From Clostridium sp. C105KSO13 (GTDB taxonomy: Bacteria; Bacillota; Clostridia; Lachnospirales; Lachnospiraceae), in NCBI RefSeq assembly GCF_001517425.1, contig NZ_FBWL01000171.1:1-64000 (forward strand): 64,000 nucleotides of DNA. Reading direction: 5' to 3'. The notes beneath the pieces were generated by a model. The model searched no databases. It was not told the origin of the DNA and saw nothing but the letters and a program-made list of their open reading frames with translations. A program made the translations under genes and the position numbers. This document shows positions 18,252 to 27,385 of this stretch, piece after piece. Position 1 is the stretch's first letter; every line of letters begins with the position of its first letter.

Positions 18252-19697
18252 ATGAACTATAAAATGACTGTCTATATTTTAGGGAAAATGTTAGGGGTAG
18301 AGGGTGCACTTCTTTTAATCCCGGCGACAGTATCCCTTATATATGGTGAAAAGAGTGGTTTTTCATTTTTGGTGGTTGGTGCGATACTTTTCTTGATTTT
18401 TTTGATTTTCGGGCGGAAGACACCGGACAACAGAACGATATATGGAAAAGAAGGTATGGCAATCGTAGGGTTGGCCTGGATATTATGGGCTCTTTTCGGG
18501 GCAATGCCCTTTGTACTTTCTGGAAGTATACCTAATTATCTGGATGCATTTTTTGAGACAGTGTCAGGTTTTACGACCACAGGTTCCACAATATTGACGG
18601 ACATCGAAGCACTCCCAAAAGGTATGCTGTTCTGGCGATCATTTACCCAGTGGGTTGGGGGAATGGGCGTTTTGGTTTTTGTAATGATGCTGACTACCCT
18701 GGATGATGAGAATTCTATGCAGCTGATGCGGGCAGAGGTACCCGGGCCGGTGGTAGGAAAACTTGTCCCTAAAGCGAGAAGCACGGCAAGAATATTATAC
18801 ACTATGTATTTTGTATTAACGGCAGCCCTGGTGATTTTTCTTCTGCTTGGAGGGATGAACCTTTACGACGCGTTGATTCACTCATTTAGTGTTGCCGGCA
18901 CCGGAGGGTTTACAAACAGAAACGCCAGTGTCAGCTTTTACAACAGTGCATATATTGAAGGGGTACTTTCAGTCTTCATGGTTTTATTTGGAGTGAATTT
19001 TAATTTATACTTTTTGATATGGATAAAGAACTGGAAAGCAGCCTTAAAAGACGGAGAACTGCGTGCATATCTGGGAATAATAGGCGGGGCCATAGCAATC
19101 ATCACGGTAAATACTTTAAATATATATGGCAGTGTAGGTCATGCTTTTCGATATGCGGCATTTCAGGTGACGACAATTATTACAACTACCGGATTCTATT
19201 CTGTTGATTTTGATTTATGGCCGCAGCTGTCAAAAGTGATTTTACTGGGGCTGATGATAATCGGCGCCTGTGCAGGCTCCACAGGAGGTGGTATTAAGGT
19301 ATCACGGCTGGTTATACTGTTAAAGAGTGTGAAACAGGAAATGAAGAAGATGTTTCACTCAAAATCCGTGACAGTTGTGAAGATGAACAAAAAGCGGGTA
19401 AGCAAGGAAACCGTACATGGTGTATATGTCTATTTTATCTGCTATGTCATAATAATGCTGGTGTCTGTTGTACTCATTTCTATCAATGGTTATGATTTGG
19501 ACACAACAGTCAGTGCTGTACTTACTACGTTGAATAATGTGGGGCCGGGTTTGGAATTAGCAGGACCGGTGGAAAGCTTTCACATATTTTCTCCGCTGTC
19601 TAAAATCGTATTTTGTATTGATATGCTTTTAGGAAGACTGGAAATATTTCCATATCTGCTTTTAGCATCACCTGAAGTATGGCGCAGAAGATTTTAA
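18252..19697 (+). CDS. trkH: Trk potassium transporter membrane subunit TrkH
   Basis: 481 residues, the usual length. It has about ten membrane helices arranged as four M-P-M repeats, each with a selectivity-filter glycine: TTTGST, AGTGGFT, TTTGFYS and LNNVGPG. It is the ion-conducting partner of the TrkA ring encoded immediately upstream. The C-terminus (LGRLEIFPYLLLASPEVWRR) is a conserved family ending. The start follows a GGGGTGAG site overlapping the trkA stop. Confidence 0.96.
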   Translation: MNYKMTVYILGKMLGVEGALLLIPATVSLIYGEKSGFSFLVVGAILFLIFLIFGRKTPDNRTIYGKEGMAIVGLAWILWALFGAMPFVLSGSIPNYLDAFFETVSGFTTTGSTILTDIEALPKGMLFWRSFTQWVGGMGVLVFVMMLTTLDDENSMQLMRAEVPGPVVGKLVPKARSTARILYTMYFVLTAALVIFLLLGGMNLYDALIHSFSVAGTGGFTNRNASVSFYNSAYIEGVLSVFMVLFGVNFNLYFLIWIKNWKAALKDGELRAYLGIIGGAIAIITVNTLNIYGSVGHAFRYAAFQVTTIITTTGFYSVDFDLWPQLSKVILLGLMIIGACAGSTGGGIKVSRLVILLKSVKQEMKKMFHSKSVTVVKMNKKRVSKETVHGVYVYFICYVIIMLVSVVLISINGYDLDTTVSAVLTTLNNVGPGLELAGPVESFHIFSPLSKIVFCIDMLLGRLEIFPYLLLASPEVWRRRF

Positions 19698-19756
19698 CGG
19701 ATTTTTTGTAGAAATGAAAACAAATAGTAAAAGAAAAGATAAAAGGAAGAGGGAGT

Positions 19757-21364
19757 ATGAAAAAAAGTAAAATGAAACTGGCGGCGATTATCGGAATTTT
19801 GCTGATTGCCGCAATTTATTATTATGCTGCCCTGCCGGCGCTCAATATTCATTCTGCAGATCTTTGGATATTTTTGTTTGTACTGATTATAGTGGCAGCG
19901 ATTATTTATGTCAGAAGGAAGCGGATGAATCTGCAGGAGTTGAAGCAGGATAGAGGAGTAAAGGCAATTTTAGCCGTATTATTTCTGGCGGTTGTATTTT
20001 ATCTTGGGGGAACGCTGCTGTCTTCGCCCATCGTAAATGCAAAGAAATATCAGAAACTTCTGAAGGTAGAAGACGGGAAGTTTACACAGGATATTCAGGA
20101 AATGTCTTTTGACCAGATACCGCTTCTGGATAAGGCTTCTGCAGAGATACTTGGAAACCGTGAAATGGGAAGTATGGTGGACATGGTTTCTCAATTTGAG
20201 GTGGATGAGTTATACAGCCAGATTAATTATCAGAACCGGCCTGTCAGAGTATCCCCTCTTCGTTACGCAAATCTGATTAAATGGCTGACAAACCATAAAG
20301 AAGGAATACCGGCATATATTAAAATAGACATGGCAACACAGGATACAGAACTCGTTAAGTTGGATGAAGGCATGAAATATACCACAAGTGATCACTTCAA
20401 CAGGAATATTTACCGCCATTTGAGATTCAGATATCCCACATATATCTTTAATGAGCTCAGTTTTGAAATTGACGATGACGGAGTGCCATACTGGATCTGT
20501 CCGGCGAAGAAGTTCAACATCGGTCTTTTTGGAGGGGCTACGGTAGGGCATGTTGTGCTCTGCAATGCTGTCACAGGAGAAACGATAGATTATAAGATAG
20601 GGGATGTACCACAGTGGATAGACAGGGCATACTCTGCAGATCTGCTCGTTGAGTTATATGATTATTACGGCACCTTAAAACACGGCTATTTTAACAGTGT
20701 TCTGGGGCAAAAAGATTGTTTGGAAACAACCAGTGGATATAATTATCTTGTGAAAGATGATGATGTATGGGTATACACAGGTGTAACCTCTGTCAGCGGA
20801 GATCAGTCTAACGTGGGGTTTGTACTCATAAATCAGCGCACGATGGAAACTAAATATTATGAAGTGGAAGGTGCCACCGAAAGATCTGCGATGTCTTCTG
20901 CTGAGGGACAGGTACAGCATCTGAAATATAAGGCTACGTTTCCTTTGCTTCTGAATATTTCCGGGGAACCAACTTATTTTATGGCATTGAAGGATGATGC
21001 AGGGCTTGTAAAGAAATATGCCATGGTGAACGTGCAAAAATATCAAATAGTAGCCATAGGAGATACAGTCGGTGCCTGCAAGGAAAGTTATGGGGATCTG
21101 ATGTATGAAAACGGAATCAAAAAAGCGGAAGAAGATAACCGTGAGGTGAAAACCATGACGGGGAAAATTGTAAAAATAGCCCAGGGCGTCGTAGAAGGCA
21201 ATTCGCATTATTATATTATGCTGGAGGGTTCGGCTGATATATTTGATGCACCGGTGGTAGAATTCATAGATGTTATCAGATATGAAACAGGTCAGGAACT
21301 CATGATTGAATATAAGGAAGGCGAGAAAACAAACACAGTAAAGTCAATTACTTTGGTGGAATGA
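19757..21364 (+). CDS. Membrane-anchored protein of unknown function
   Basis: 535 residues. Three hydrophobic segments crowd the N-terminus (about 8-27, 35-52 and 68-89), followed by a soluble region of about 445 residues, probably outside the membrane. It contains GVPYWICPAKKFNIGLFGGATVGHV and GLVKKYAMVNVQKYQIVAIGDTV. I do not recognise a named domain. The internal pattern of repeated beta-strands suggests a large extracytoplasmic sensor or binding domain. It starts 60 bp after trkH behind an AAGAGGGAG site, with no terminator between, so it may belong to the Trk operon. A role in ion homeostasis is only a context guess. Confidence 0.7.
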   Translation: MKKSKMKLAAIIGILLIAAIYYYAALPALNIHSADLWIFLFVLIIVAAIIYVRRKRMNLQELKQDRGVKAILAVLFLAVVFYLGGTLLSSPIVNAKKYQKLLKVEDGKFTQDIQEMSFDQIPLLDKASAEILGNREMGSMVDMVSQFEVDELYSQINYQNRPVRVSPLRYANLIKWLTNHKEGIPAYIKIDMATQDTELVKLDEGMKYTTSDHFNRNIYRHLRFRYPTYIFNELSFEIDDDGVPYWICPAKKFNIGLFGGATVGHVVLCNAVTGETIDYKIGDVPQWIDRAYSADLLVELYDYYGTLKHGYFNSVLGQKDCLETTSGYNYLVKDDDVWVYTGVTSVSGDQSNVGFVLINQRTMETKYYEVEGATERSAMSSAEGQVQHLKYKATFPLLLNISGEPTYFMALKDDAGLVKKYAMVNVQKYQIVAIGDTVGACKESYGDLMYENGIKKAEEDNREVKTMTGKIVKIAQGVVEGNSHYYIMLEGSADIFDAPVVEFIDVIRYETGQELMIEYKEGEKTNTVKSITLVE

Positions 21365-21406
21365 TATAAGATTCAAAGAGAATTAAAAAAAAGAAAAGGG
21401 ACAAAA

Positions 21407-21453
21407 TAAATGGGTGTATCGAGAGGTTAACTACTTTTTGATACACCCATTTA
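21407..21453. terminator. Bidirectional terminator between convergent genes
   Basis: TAAATGGGTGTATC (21407-21420) pairs with GATACACCCATTTA (21440-21453), 14 bp perfect, between the 19757 gene and the convergent P-loop gene. Confidence 0.8.
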
Positions 21454-21459
21454 AACTCA

Positions 21460-21882
21460 TCAGCTCAGGACGTTATAATCCGGTGAATCTATATTGGGTA
21501 TATCTTTTTTCTCAGCACTGATGCTGACATAGGATTCGATGTTATTTTCTTTGGAAATTTTATTCAGTTCGTTCAGGAATGTTGGCAGAGTGTCCAGCGA
21601 AATATCTGCCTGCTTTAATAATCCGTCAATGAAAATAGTTTCAATGTCATGGTTGGCGGCCACCATTCCATATATGAAGCCTATAAATGCCTCCTGGGTT
21701 TTGATGTCTGCGTAATCTGCCATGCAGGTTGCACGAACATTGAAATCTACGCTGGAAGTATCACGATGACTTTTTTTAATTAACACTACGTATCCATTGG
21801 ATGTTTTCACCTTCTCGTTTGCAAGTTTGATGATTTGCTGTGTTTTTCCACTGCCTTTCGGCCCTGTTATTAAATTTACCAT
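21460..21882 (-). CDS. Small P-loop ATP/GTP-binding protein
   Basis: 140 residues from the ATG after AAAAAGGAGAGATGCGCC. An upstream in-frame ATG would add 16 residues without a site. A Walker A motif, GPKGSGKT, lies at residues 6-13, and a hydrophobic strand ending in aspartate (IETIFIDG) serves as a likely Walker B. The overall pattern resembles thymidine-kinase-like or minimal P-loop proteins, but lacks the zinc cysteines of thymidine kinase. The function is unknown. It is a single gene, divergent from the DUF3793 gene. Confidence 0.7.
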   Translation of the reverse strand: MVNLITGPKGSGKTQQIIKLANEKVKTSNGYVVLIKKSHRDTSSVDFNVRATCMADYADIKTQEAFIGFIYGMVAANHDIETIFIDGLLKQADISLDTLPTFLNELNKISKENNIESYVSISAEKKDIPNIDSPDYNVLS

Positions 21883-22020
21883 GGCGCATCTCTCCTTTTT
21901 GTATGTATTATGAGCCTTCTCAATGCTCAATTGTCTTACAACTATTATAGCACTAAAGCGGGTGTGGGAACAACTAAAAAAAGAATAAAATAAGGTGACT
22001 ATATATTAGGAGGATATGCT

Positions 22021-22638
22021 ATGCCTGCAGAAGTATTGTCATATTTTTTAAAACATAAAGATATAAAGATGAAATTGAAATTCCAGATTGTGCTCCAATG
22101 TGCTCCGCTTCTTAAAGGACTGAAAATTTCATGTAGTATTACAATGGACAGTGTATTATATTATGAGTTGGAACATATCTTCGGAGGAACAGGAATTTTG
22201 TACAGGAAACTGACGGAGGACGGGGGCAGATGCTTTGTTCTGTTTTATCGTGAAGAGGAACTGTGTGAATATTTAAAGAGGCCGGAAGTTAGAAAATTTA
22301 TCCGCAAATTTGGATATGAAGACATGGATCTGAAAAATATGATCAGCAGACTTTCTTACAGAATTTCCTTACTATTAGCAAATCATATGGGTTTTCCTCA
22401 TGAAATCGGGGTGTTTTTGGGATACCCGGTGGAGGATGTGAGAGGGTTTATAGAAAATCAGGGACAGAAGTATCTACTGCTGGGATATTGGAAAGTTTAT
22501 TCAAACCCTGTAGCCGCTAAAGTACTTTTCATACAATACGACCAGGCCAAAACGTCAGCGGTCAATGAATTTCTGACAGGGAAAAGTATGCGGGAAATTG
22601 TACAAAACCCATTGACAAACCCACTGCTTCATGCATAA
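22021..22638 (+). CDS. DUF3793 family protein
   Basis: 205 residues. Matches the clostridial DUF3793 pattern: an N-terminal LKFQIVLQCAPLLKGLKIS, a central YREEELCEYL, a glycine-rich HEIGVFLGYPVEDVRGFI segment and the ending YLLLGYWKVYSNP. The family is restricted mainly to anaerobic Firmicutes and has no established function. No signal peptide or membrane helix is present. The start follows TAGGAGGATATGCT. It lies 46 bp before the ZIP transporter gene, so a shared transcript is likely and a role in metal or haem handling is conceivable but not shown. Confidence 0.85.
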   Translation: MPAEVLSYFLKHKDIKMKLKFQIVLQCAPLLKGLKISCSITMDSVLYYELEHIFGGTGILYRKLTEDGGRCFVLFYREEELCEYLKRPEVRKFIRKFGYEDMDLKNMISRLSYRISLLLANHMGFPHEIGVFLGYPVEDVRGFIENQGQKYLLLGYWKVYSNPVAAKVLFIQYDQAKTSAVNEFLTGKSMREIVQNPLTNPLLHA

Positions 22639-22683
22639 GATGTATTCATAGCAAATGACTATAAGATAAACGGGGGAAAGAAC

Positions 22684-23466
22684 ATGAATCAAAATATTTT
22701 TCTAGGTGTACTAATTCCTTTTGTCGGGACTACACTGGGCTCAGCTATGGTATTCTTTATGAGAAAGGAGATGAACACGAACCTGCAAAAGGCACTGCTT
22801 GGATTTGCGTCCGGGGTCATGATAGCGGCTTCTGTCTGGTCTCTGCTGCTGCCTGCAATAGATATGTCACAGGAAAAAGGAGGCATTGCGTGGATGCCGG
22901 CGGCAGTGGGTTTTCTGTTCGGAATGGCTTTTTTGCTGCTGCTGGACACAATAACCCCTCATATGCACCTTACAGGCGATGAAGAAGGGGTAAAGACCCA
23001 TTTGAAAAAAACTACTATGCTTGTGCTTGCCGTAACCTTACATAACATACCGGAAGGTATGGCGGTAGGTGTGACATTTGCCGGTGTGGCAACGGGAAGT
23101 TCTGCCATATCCCTTGCAGGAGCCTTTGCCCTGTCCATGGGTATTGCAATACAGAACTTTCCTGAGGGGGCAATCATTTCCATGCCGCTGCGCAGTGACG
23201 GTGGTATGTCAAAGAGCCGTGCTTTCGTATATGGAACACTTTCGGGCATTGTAGAGCCTATAGCGGCAGTCATTACAATATTGCTTACCAGCCTGGTAGT
23301 TCCAATTCTTCCATACCTGCTGTCTTTTGCAGCCGGTGCAATGATTTACGTCGTGGTGGAGGAACTGATACCGGAGGCACAGGCAGAACCACATACCAAT
23401 ATCAGTACAATTGGTGTGGCGATAGGCTTTACCTTGATGATGATACTGGATATAGCCCTGGGATAA
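22684..23466 (+). CDS. ZIP family metal transporter
   Basis: 260 residues with about eight membrane helices. The two ZIP signature helices are intact: HNIPEGMAVGV (helix IV) and QNFPEGAIISMPL (helix V), which form the binuclear metal site. A histidine/acidic loop (TPHMHLTGDEEG) lies between helices III and IV. By homology it imports zinc or another divalent metal. The start follows ACGGGGGAAAG. The transcript probably ends in the repeat/terminator at 23468. Confidence 0.93.
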   Translation: MNQNIFLGVLIPFVGTTLGSAMVFFMRKEMNTNLQKALLGFASGVMIAASVWSLLLPAIDMSQEKGGIAWMPAAVGFLFGMAFLLLLDTITPHMHLTGDEEGVKTHLKKTTMLVLAVTLHNIPEGMAVGVTFAGVATGSSAISLAGAFALSMGIAIQNFPEGAIISMPLRSDGGMSKSRAFVYGTLSGIVEPIAAVITILLTSLVVPILPYLLSFAAGAMIYVVVEELIPEAQAEPHTNISTIGVAIGFTLMMILDIALG

Positions 23467-23467
23467 C

Positions 23468-23545
23468 AAAAAGGGGTCTGACCCTTTTGCAGCCTATTTT
23501 CAGAATATTCTGACTTCGGACCGCAAAAGGGACTGACCCCTTTTT
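23468..23545. repeat. Palindromic terminator-like repeat, full copy
   Basis: Two 23-bp arms (23468-23490 and 23523-23545) are inverted copies of each other at 20 of 23 positions. Each arm alone also folds as AAAAGGG...CCCTTTT. Between them lies a perfect 14-bp palindrome, TCAGAATATTCTGA (23500-23513). It follows the ZIP gene and can serve as its terminator. The right half recurs at 41979-42024. Confidence 0.75.
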
Positions 23546-23556
23546 CAATAAATCCC

Positions 23557-23585
23557 TTGACTTATTTTAACAATATTCTTATAAT
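23557..23585 (+). promoter_or_regulatory. Promoter for the leuS T-box transcript
   Basis: TTGACT (23557-23562), 17-bp spacer, TATAAT (23580-23585), just upstream of the T-box leader. Confidence 0.75.
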
Positions 23586-23591
23586 GAGTAA

Positions 23592-23838
23592 GAATATTGC
23601 AGAAACACGGAAGAGGAGTATTAAGAGCCTATCGTTTTCAGAGAGCTGCCGGAGGGTGCAAGGCAGAAACGTAATCTCCCAACTGGCCTCGGAGTTCTCT
23701 TATTGAAATGACAGTAGGTAAGAGCGGGTCTTCCCGTTACAGAAGCAACGAGTGCATTCGGCGATGCCGGGTGAATGAGAGTGGTACCACGGAAAACAAA
23801 GCCTTTTCGTCTCTTGGATGAGATGAGAAGGCTTTTTT
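23592..23838 (+). promoter_or_regulatory. T-box riboswitch of leuS
   Basis: The conserved T-box sequence AGAGTGGTACCACGG (about 23778-23792) is followed by a terminator (stem GCCTTTTC-GTCTC / GAG-ATGAGAAGGC, then six T, 23799-23838). Upstream is a long stem I with the AG-rich apical region (CAGAGAGCTGCC...GGCAG) and a base helix AAGAG/CTCTT. The likely specifier is CTC in GGCCTCGGAG near 23688, which fits leucine. Uncharged tRNA-Leu would bind and prevent termination. Confidence 0.93.
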
Positions 23839-23840
23839 AA

Positions 23841-23939
23841 GGTAACAACCATGCCGCTAAGTTCGAAAGAACCTCACTAAGCCCGCAGGTTGTACTTTAT
23901 TTCTAGGTTCGAAAGAACCTCACTAAGAAATATAAGCAG
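23841..23939 (+). repeat. 99-nt two-hairpin RNA-like element, single copy before leuS
   Basis: Begins 2 bp after the T-box terminator T-run and ends at the leuS Shine-Dalgarno. Hairpin 1: ACAACC/GGTTGT, TGC/GCA, GCT/AGC, an A-A mismatch, AGT/ACT and a TCGAAAGA tip. Hairpin 2: CTT/AAG, TATTTCT/AGAAATA, A-A, GGT/ACT and the same tip. Each tip is a GAAA tetraloop with a 3' ACCTC bulge. It is the same length as, and homologous to, the five-copy array at 48194. Confidence 0.85.
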
Positions 23940-23951
23940 GAGGATTATGAG

Positions 23952-26381
23952 ATGTCTAAGATTGTTTATAATCATAAGGCGATTGAAAAAAAATGGCGGG
24001 AAAAATGGGCGGAAAATCCTGTAAACCCGAAGGTTGACGACAAGGGCAATAAGAAACCGAAATATTACTGCCTGGATATGTTCCCCTATCCGTCAGGAAA
24101 CGGTCTCCATGTGGGTCATTGGAGAGGGTATGTAATCTCCGATGTATGGAGCCGCTATAAACTGCTTCAGGGATACTATATTGTACATCCCATGGGCTGG
24201 GATGCATTTGGTCTTCCGGCAGAGAATTATGCTATTAAGATGGGAGTACACCCTGCAAAATCTACGGCAGAGAATGTGTCAAACATTAAGCGCCAGATCA
24301 ATGAGATTGCGGCTCTTTATGACTGGGATATGGAAGTAAATACAACAGACCCGGACTTTTACAAATGGACCCAGTGGATTTTTGTAAAAATGTTTAAAGA
24401 GGGTCTAGCCTATGAGAAGGAATTTCCCATCAACTGGTGTCCTTCCTGTAAGACAGGTCTGGCAAATGAAGAAGTGGTAAACGGCAAATGTGAACGCTGT
24501 GGTACGGATGTGACAAAGAAGAATCTGCGGCAGTGGATGCTTAAGATTACGAAGTATGCAAACCGTCTGCTGGATGATCTTGATAAATTGGACTGGCCGG
24601 AAAAAGTTAAGAAAATGCAGGCTGACTGGATTGGAAAATCTTATGGCGCAGAGGTGGATTTCCCTTTAGAGGGCAGAGAAGAGAAGATTACGGTTTACAC
24701 AACAAGGCCGGATACCTTGTATGGTGCCACATTTATGGTACTGGCACCTGAACATGCACTGGCAGCAGGACTTGCCACACCCAAGACGAAGGAAGCGGTA
24801 GAAAAATACATTTATGATGCTTCTATGAAATCCAATGTAGACCGTATGCAGGATAAGGAAAAAACGGGTGTATTCACCGGAAGTTACGCAATCAACCCGC
24901 TAAACGGGGCAAAGACACCAATCTGGCTTTCTGATTATGTACTGGCTGATTATGGCACAGGGGCAATCATGTGTGTACCCGCCCATGATGATCGTGACTT
25001 TGAATTTGCAAAGAAATTTGATATTCCGATTCTTCAGGTTATAGCAAAAGACGGAAAAGAAATTGAAAATATGACCGAAGCTTATACGGAGGCTGCGGGA
25101 ACCATGATTAACTCAGGAGAGTGGAATGGTATGGAATCTGCAGTATTGAAAAAGGAAGCACCCCATATCATTGAAGAAAGAGGTTTTGGGCATGCCACTG
25201 TAAACTACAAGCTGCGCGACTGGGTCTTTTCCCGTCAGCGCTATTGGGGAGAGCCGATTCCGATTATACACTGTCCTGACTGCGGTGCGGTTCCGGTGCC
25301 CGAGGAGGAGCTGCCTCTTCGCCTGCCGGATGTGAAATCCTACGAGCCTACAGGGACAGGTGAGTCACCTCTTGCAGGTATCGAAAAATGGGTAAACTGC
25401 AAGTGTCCTGTCTGCGGGAAGCCTGCAAAACGTGAGACGAATACTATGCCTCAATGGGCTGGTTCTTCCTGGTATTTCCTGCGCTATGTGGATAATCACA
25501 ACGACAAAGAGCTGGTGTCCAGAGAAAAAGCAGATGAAATGCTTCCGGTTGATATGTATATCGGTGGGGTGGAACATGCTGTATTGCATCTGCTGTATTC
25601 ACGCTTCTACACAAAGTTTTTATGTGACATTGGAGTGATAGATTTTAACGAGCCGTTCCACAAACTGTTCAACCAGGGAATGATTACCGGAAAGAACGGT
25701 ATCAAGATGAGCAAGTCAAAGGGAAATGTTGTATCTCCGGATGATCTGGTAAGAGATTATGGCTGCGATTCCCTGAGAATGTATGAACTATTTGTAGGCC
25801 CGCCGGAACTGGATGCAGAATGGGACGACCGTGGAATTGATGGAGTAAATCGTTTCCTGAAACGTCTCTGGAATCTGCTCATGGACAGTAAGGAGCATGA
25901 GATTAAGGCAACGAAGGAAATAATAAAGCAGCGCAACAGGCTGGTCTGCGATATTACAACCCGTCTGGAGAACTTCAGCCTGAACACGGTCATTTCCGGT
26001 TTTATGGAATACAACAATAAATTCATAGAAATCGCGAAGAAAGAGGGAGGCGTCGACAAAGAGACATTGGAGACAATCGCAGTGCTTCTGTCACCTCTTG
26101 CACCGCATTTTGCTGAAGAAATGTGGGAACAGTTGGGACATAAGGAAACAATTTTTAAAGAAAAATGGCCCACATATGATGAGTCTCAGATGAAAGATGA
26201 CGAGATTGAAGTCGCAGTACAGATTAATGGAAAGACAAAGAGAGTAATAACAATTTCTGCTGACATAGATAAGGATGGGGCAATTGCTGCCGGAAAAGAG
26301 GCAGTAGCTGACAAACTGACAGGCACAATTGTAAAAGAAATCTATGTGCCCGGAAGAATTATTAATATAGTGCAGAAATAA
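23952..26381 (+). CDS. leuS: Leucyl-tRNA synthetase
   Basis: 809 residues, normal bacterial length. Class I synthetase that charges tRNA-Leu. The HIGH motif appears as HVGH (53-56) and KMSKS is intact (585-589). Zinc-type cysteine pairs (CPSCKTG...CERCG and CPDCG...CPVCG) lie in the insertions. The CP1 editing domain that hydrolyses mischarged tRNA spans about 220-410. The start ATG follows AGGAGGATTATGAG. Expression should be under the T-box upstream, with the 99-nt element lying between that and the ribosome binding site. Confidence 0.98.
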   Translation: MSKIVYNHKAIEKKWREKWAENPVNPKVDDKGNKKPKYYCLDMFPYPSGNGLHVGHWRGYVISDVWSRYKLLQGYYIVHPMGWDAFGLPAENYAIKMGVHPAKSTAENVSNIKRQINEIAALYDWDMEVNTTDPDFYKWTQWIFVKMFKEGLAYEKEFPINWCPSCKTGLANEEVVNGKCERCGTDVTKKNLRQWMLKITKYANRLLDDLDKLDWPEKVKKMQADWIGKSYGAEVDFPLEGREEKITVYTTRPDTLYGATFMVLAPEHALAAGLATPKTKEAVEKYIYDASMKSNVDRMQDKEKTGVFTGSYAINPLNGAKTPIWLSDYVLADYGTGAIMCVPAHDDRDFEFAKKFDIPILQVIAKDGKEIENMTEAYTEAAGTMINSGEWNGMESAVLKKEAPHIIEERGFGHATVNYKLRDWVFSRQRYWGEPIPIIHCPDCGAVPVPEEELPLRLPDVKSYEPTGTGESPLAGIEKWVNCKCPVCGKPAKRETNTMPQWAGSSWYFLRYVDNHNDKELVSREKADEMLPVDMYIGGVEHAVLHLLYSRFYTKFLCDIGVIDFNEPFHKLFNQGMITGKNGIKMSKSKGNVVSPDDLVRDYGCDSLRMYELFVGPPELDAEWDDRGIDGVNRFLKRLWNLLMDSKEHEIKATKEIIKQRNRLVCDITTRLENFSLNTVISGFMEYNNKFIEIAKKEGGVDKETLETIAVLLSPLAPHFAEEMWEQLGHKETIFKEKWPTYDESQMKDDEIEVAVQINGKTKRVITISADIDKDGAIAAGKEAVADKLTGTIVKEIYVPGRIINIVQK

Positions 26382-26390
26382 TTGATGAAG

Positions 26391-26431
26391 AAAATGATGC
26401 AGATAGTGGAGAACGTTATCTGCATCATTTT
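26391..26431 (+). terminator. Terminator of leuS
   Basis: AAAATGATGCAGATA (26391-26405) pairs with TATCTGCATCATTTT (26417-26431), 15 bp perfect, 9 bp after the stop. Confidence 0.85.
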
Positions 26432-26796
26432 GTTGTTGTTATGAGATGGATATCCAATATAACTGCATAGTCAGTGGACTTGCACTTTCAGCGATACATT
26501 ACTAATGGAGGAAAAGGGAGAGAATATGCACACAAAGACAAAAGCAGGCAGAGCGACTGGATGTATAAAAGAAACAGATTGAAGCATTTTGCAGCATTAA
26601 TCTGAAACAGAACGAAAACAGGTATACAGGAACCGGCGTTCCTTTGCAGTGTTGAAAAATGGTAAAACTTGAGCTTTAGAAAGAAGTAAACAATATCTCC
26701 ATTATCATATTACTACAAAACCAGCTTTTTTTCAAGTCTTGTAAAGATAAGCCCGCGGACGTATAATGACATATCACATATAAAGGGGGTGGTTTT
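26432..26796. other. Intergenic region, possible tiny ORF
   Basis: The 365-bp stretch contains an 18-codon reading frame at 26526-26582 (starts MHTKTKAGR) behind AAAAGGGAGAGAAT, but nothing else supports it. The rest is AT-rich without clear structure and should contain the promoter of the DUF6323 gene. Confidence 0.4.
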
Positions 26797-27339
26797 GTGA
26801 AAGAAGATGTGTTTGAAATTCTGCAGATGGCAAACCAACATAAGGAATTGGCGGTTTTGTCTTCACTGAATCAGAAGACTGAGAGATTTGGACTTGCTCT
26901 ACGGGAAGAAGAGGTACAGGAACTGATGGAGTGCAGGAACCAAAGCCTGAAAGCACACGGCAGAGTAGAATTTGGAGAGGGAATACTGGACAATATTATT
27001 TATACGTTTTGCGATTCACAGTATATCAATCAGCAAAATTATCTGCAGAGTCTGGAAAAATTGCAGGACATCTTTTATGAGTTCAAAAATGCTGCCCTGG
27101 AGCTTATGACAGACGATGAGATTCTCACCTTTATGAAGGAACAGTTTGAAACAGTATGTGCGGGTGACCTGGACTATCTGGAAGGGACATGCATGGAGAA
27201 CTTTACCACTGCGGTCCGGGCAGGATATGAAGGGTATAAGAAGACCGGCGGAAAAGGGCAATACGAGCAGTTTGATGAGGTAACCCGCTGGGATAAAGAC
27301 CTTTACATGCAGGTTCTTAAAGAATTGTTTTGGGAGTAA
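26797..27339 (+). CDS. DUF6323 family protein
   Basis: 180 residues, starting with GTG after AAAGGGGGTGG. Mostly helical and acidic, no signal peptide or membrane segment. Features include LNQKTERFGLALREEEVQELM at the N-terminus and YFQ-type helices thereafter. I match it from memory to the uncharacterised Firmicutes family DUF6323, which is usually found next to a DUF6179 gene, as here (46 bp downstream). Function is unknown. Co-expression with the next gene is likely. Confidence 0.75.
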   Translation: MKEDVFEILQMANQHKELAVLSSLNQKTERFGLALREEEVQELMECRNQSLKAHGRVEFGEGILDNIIYTFCDSQYINQQNYLQSLEKLQDIFYEFKNAALELMTDDEILTFMKEQFETVCAGDLDYLEGTCMENFTTAVRAGYEGYKKTGGKGQYEQFDEVTRWDKDLYMQVLKELFWE

Positions 27340-27385
27340 ACGAATTAGCAGGCAAGGAGTCTGAATTCACGGAAGGAGAATTTAA

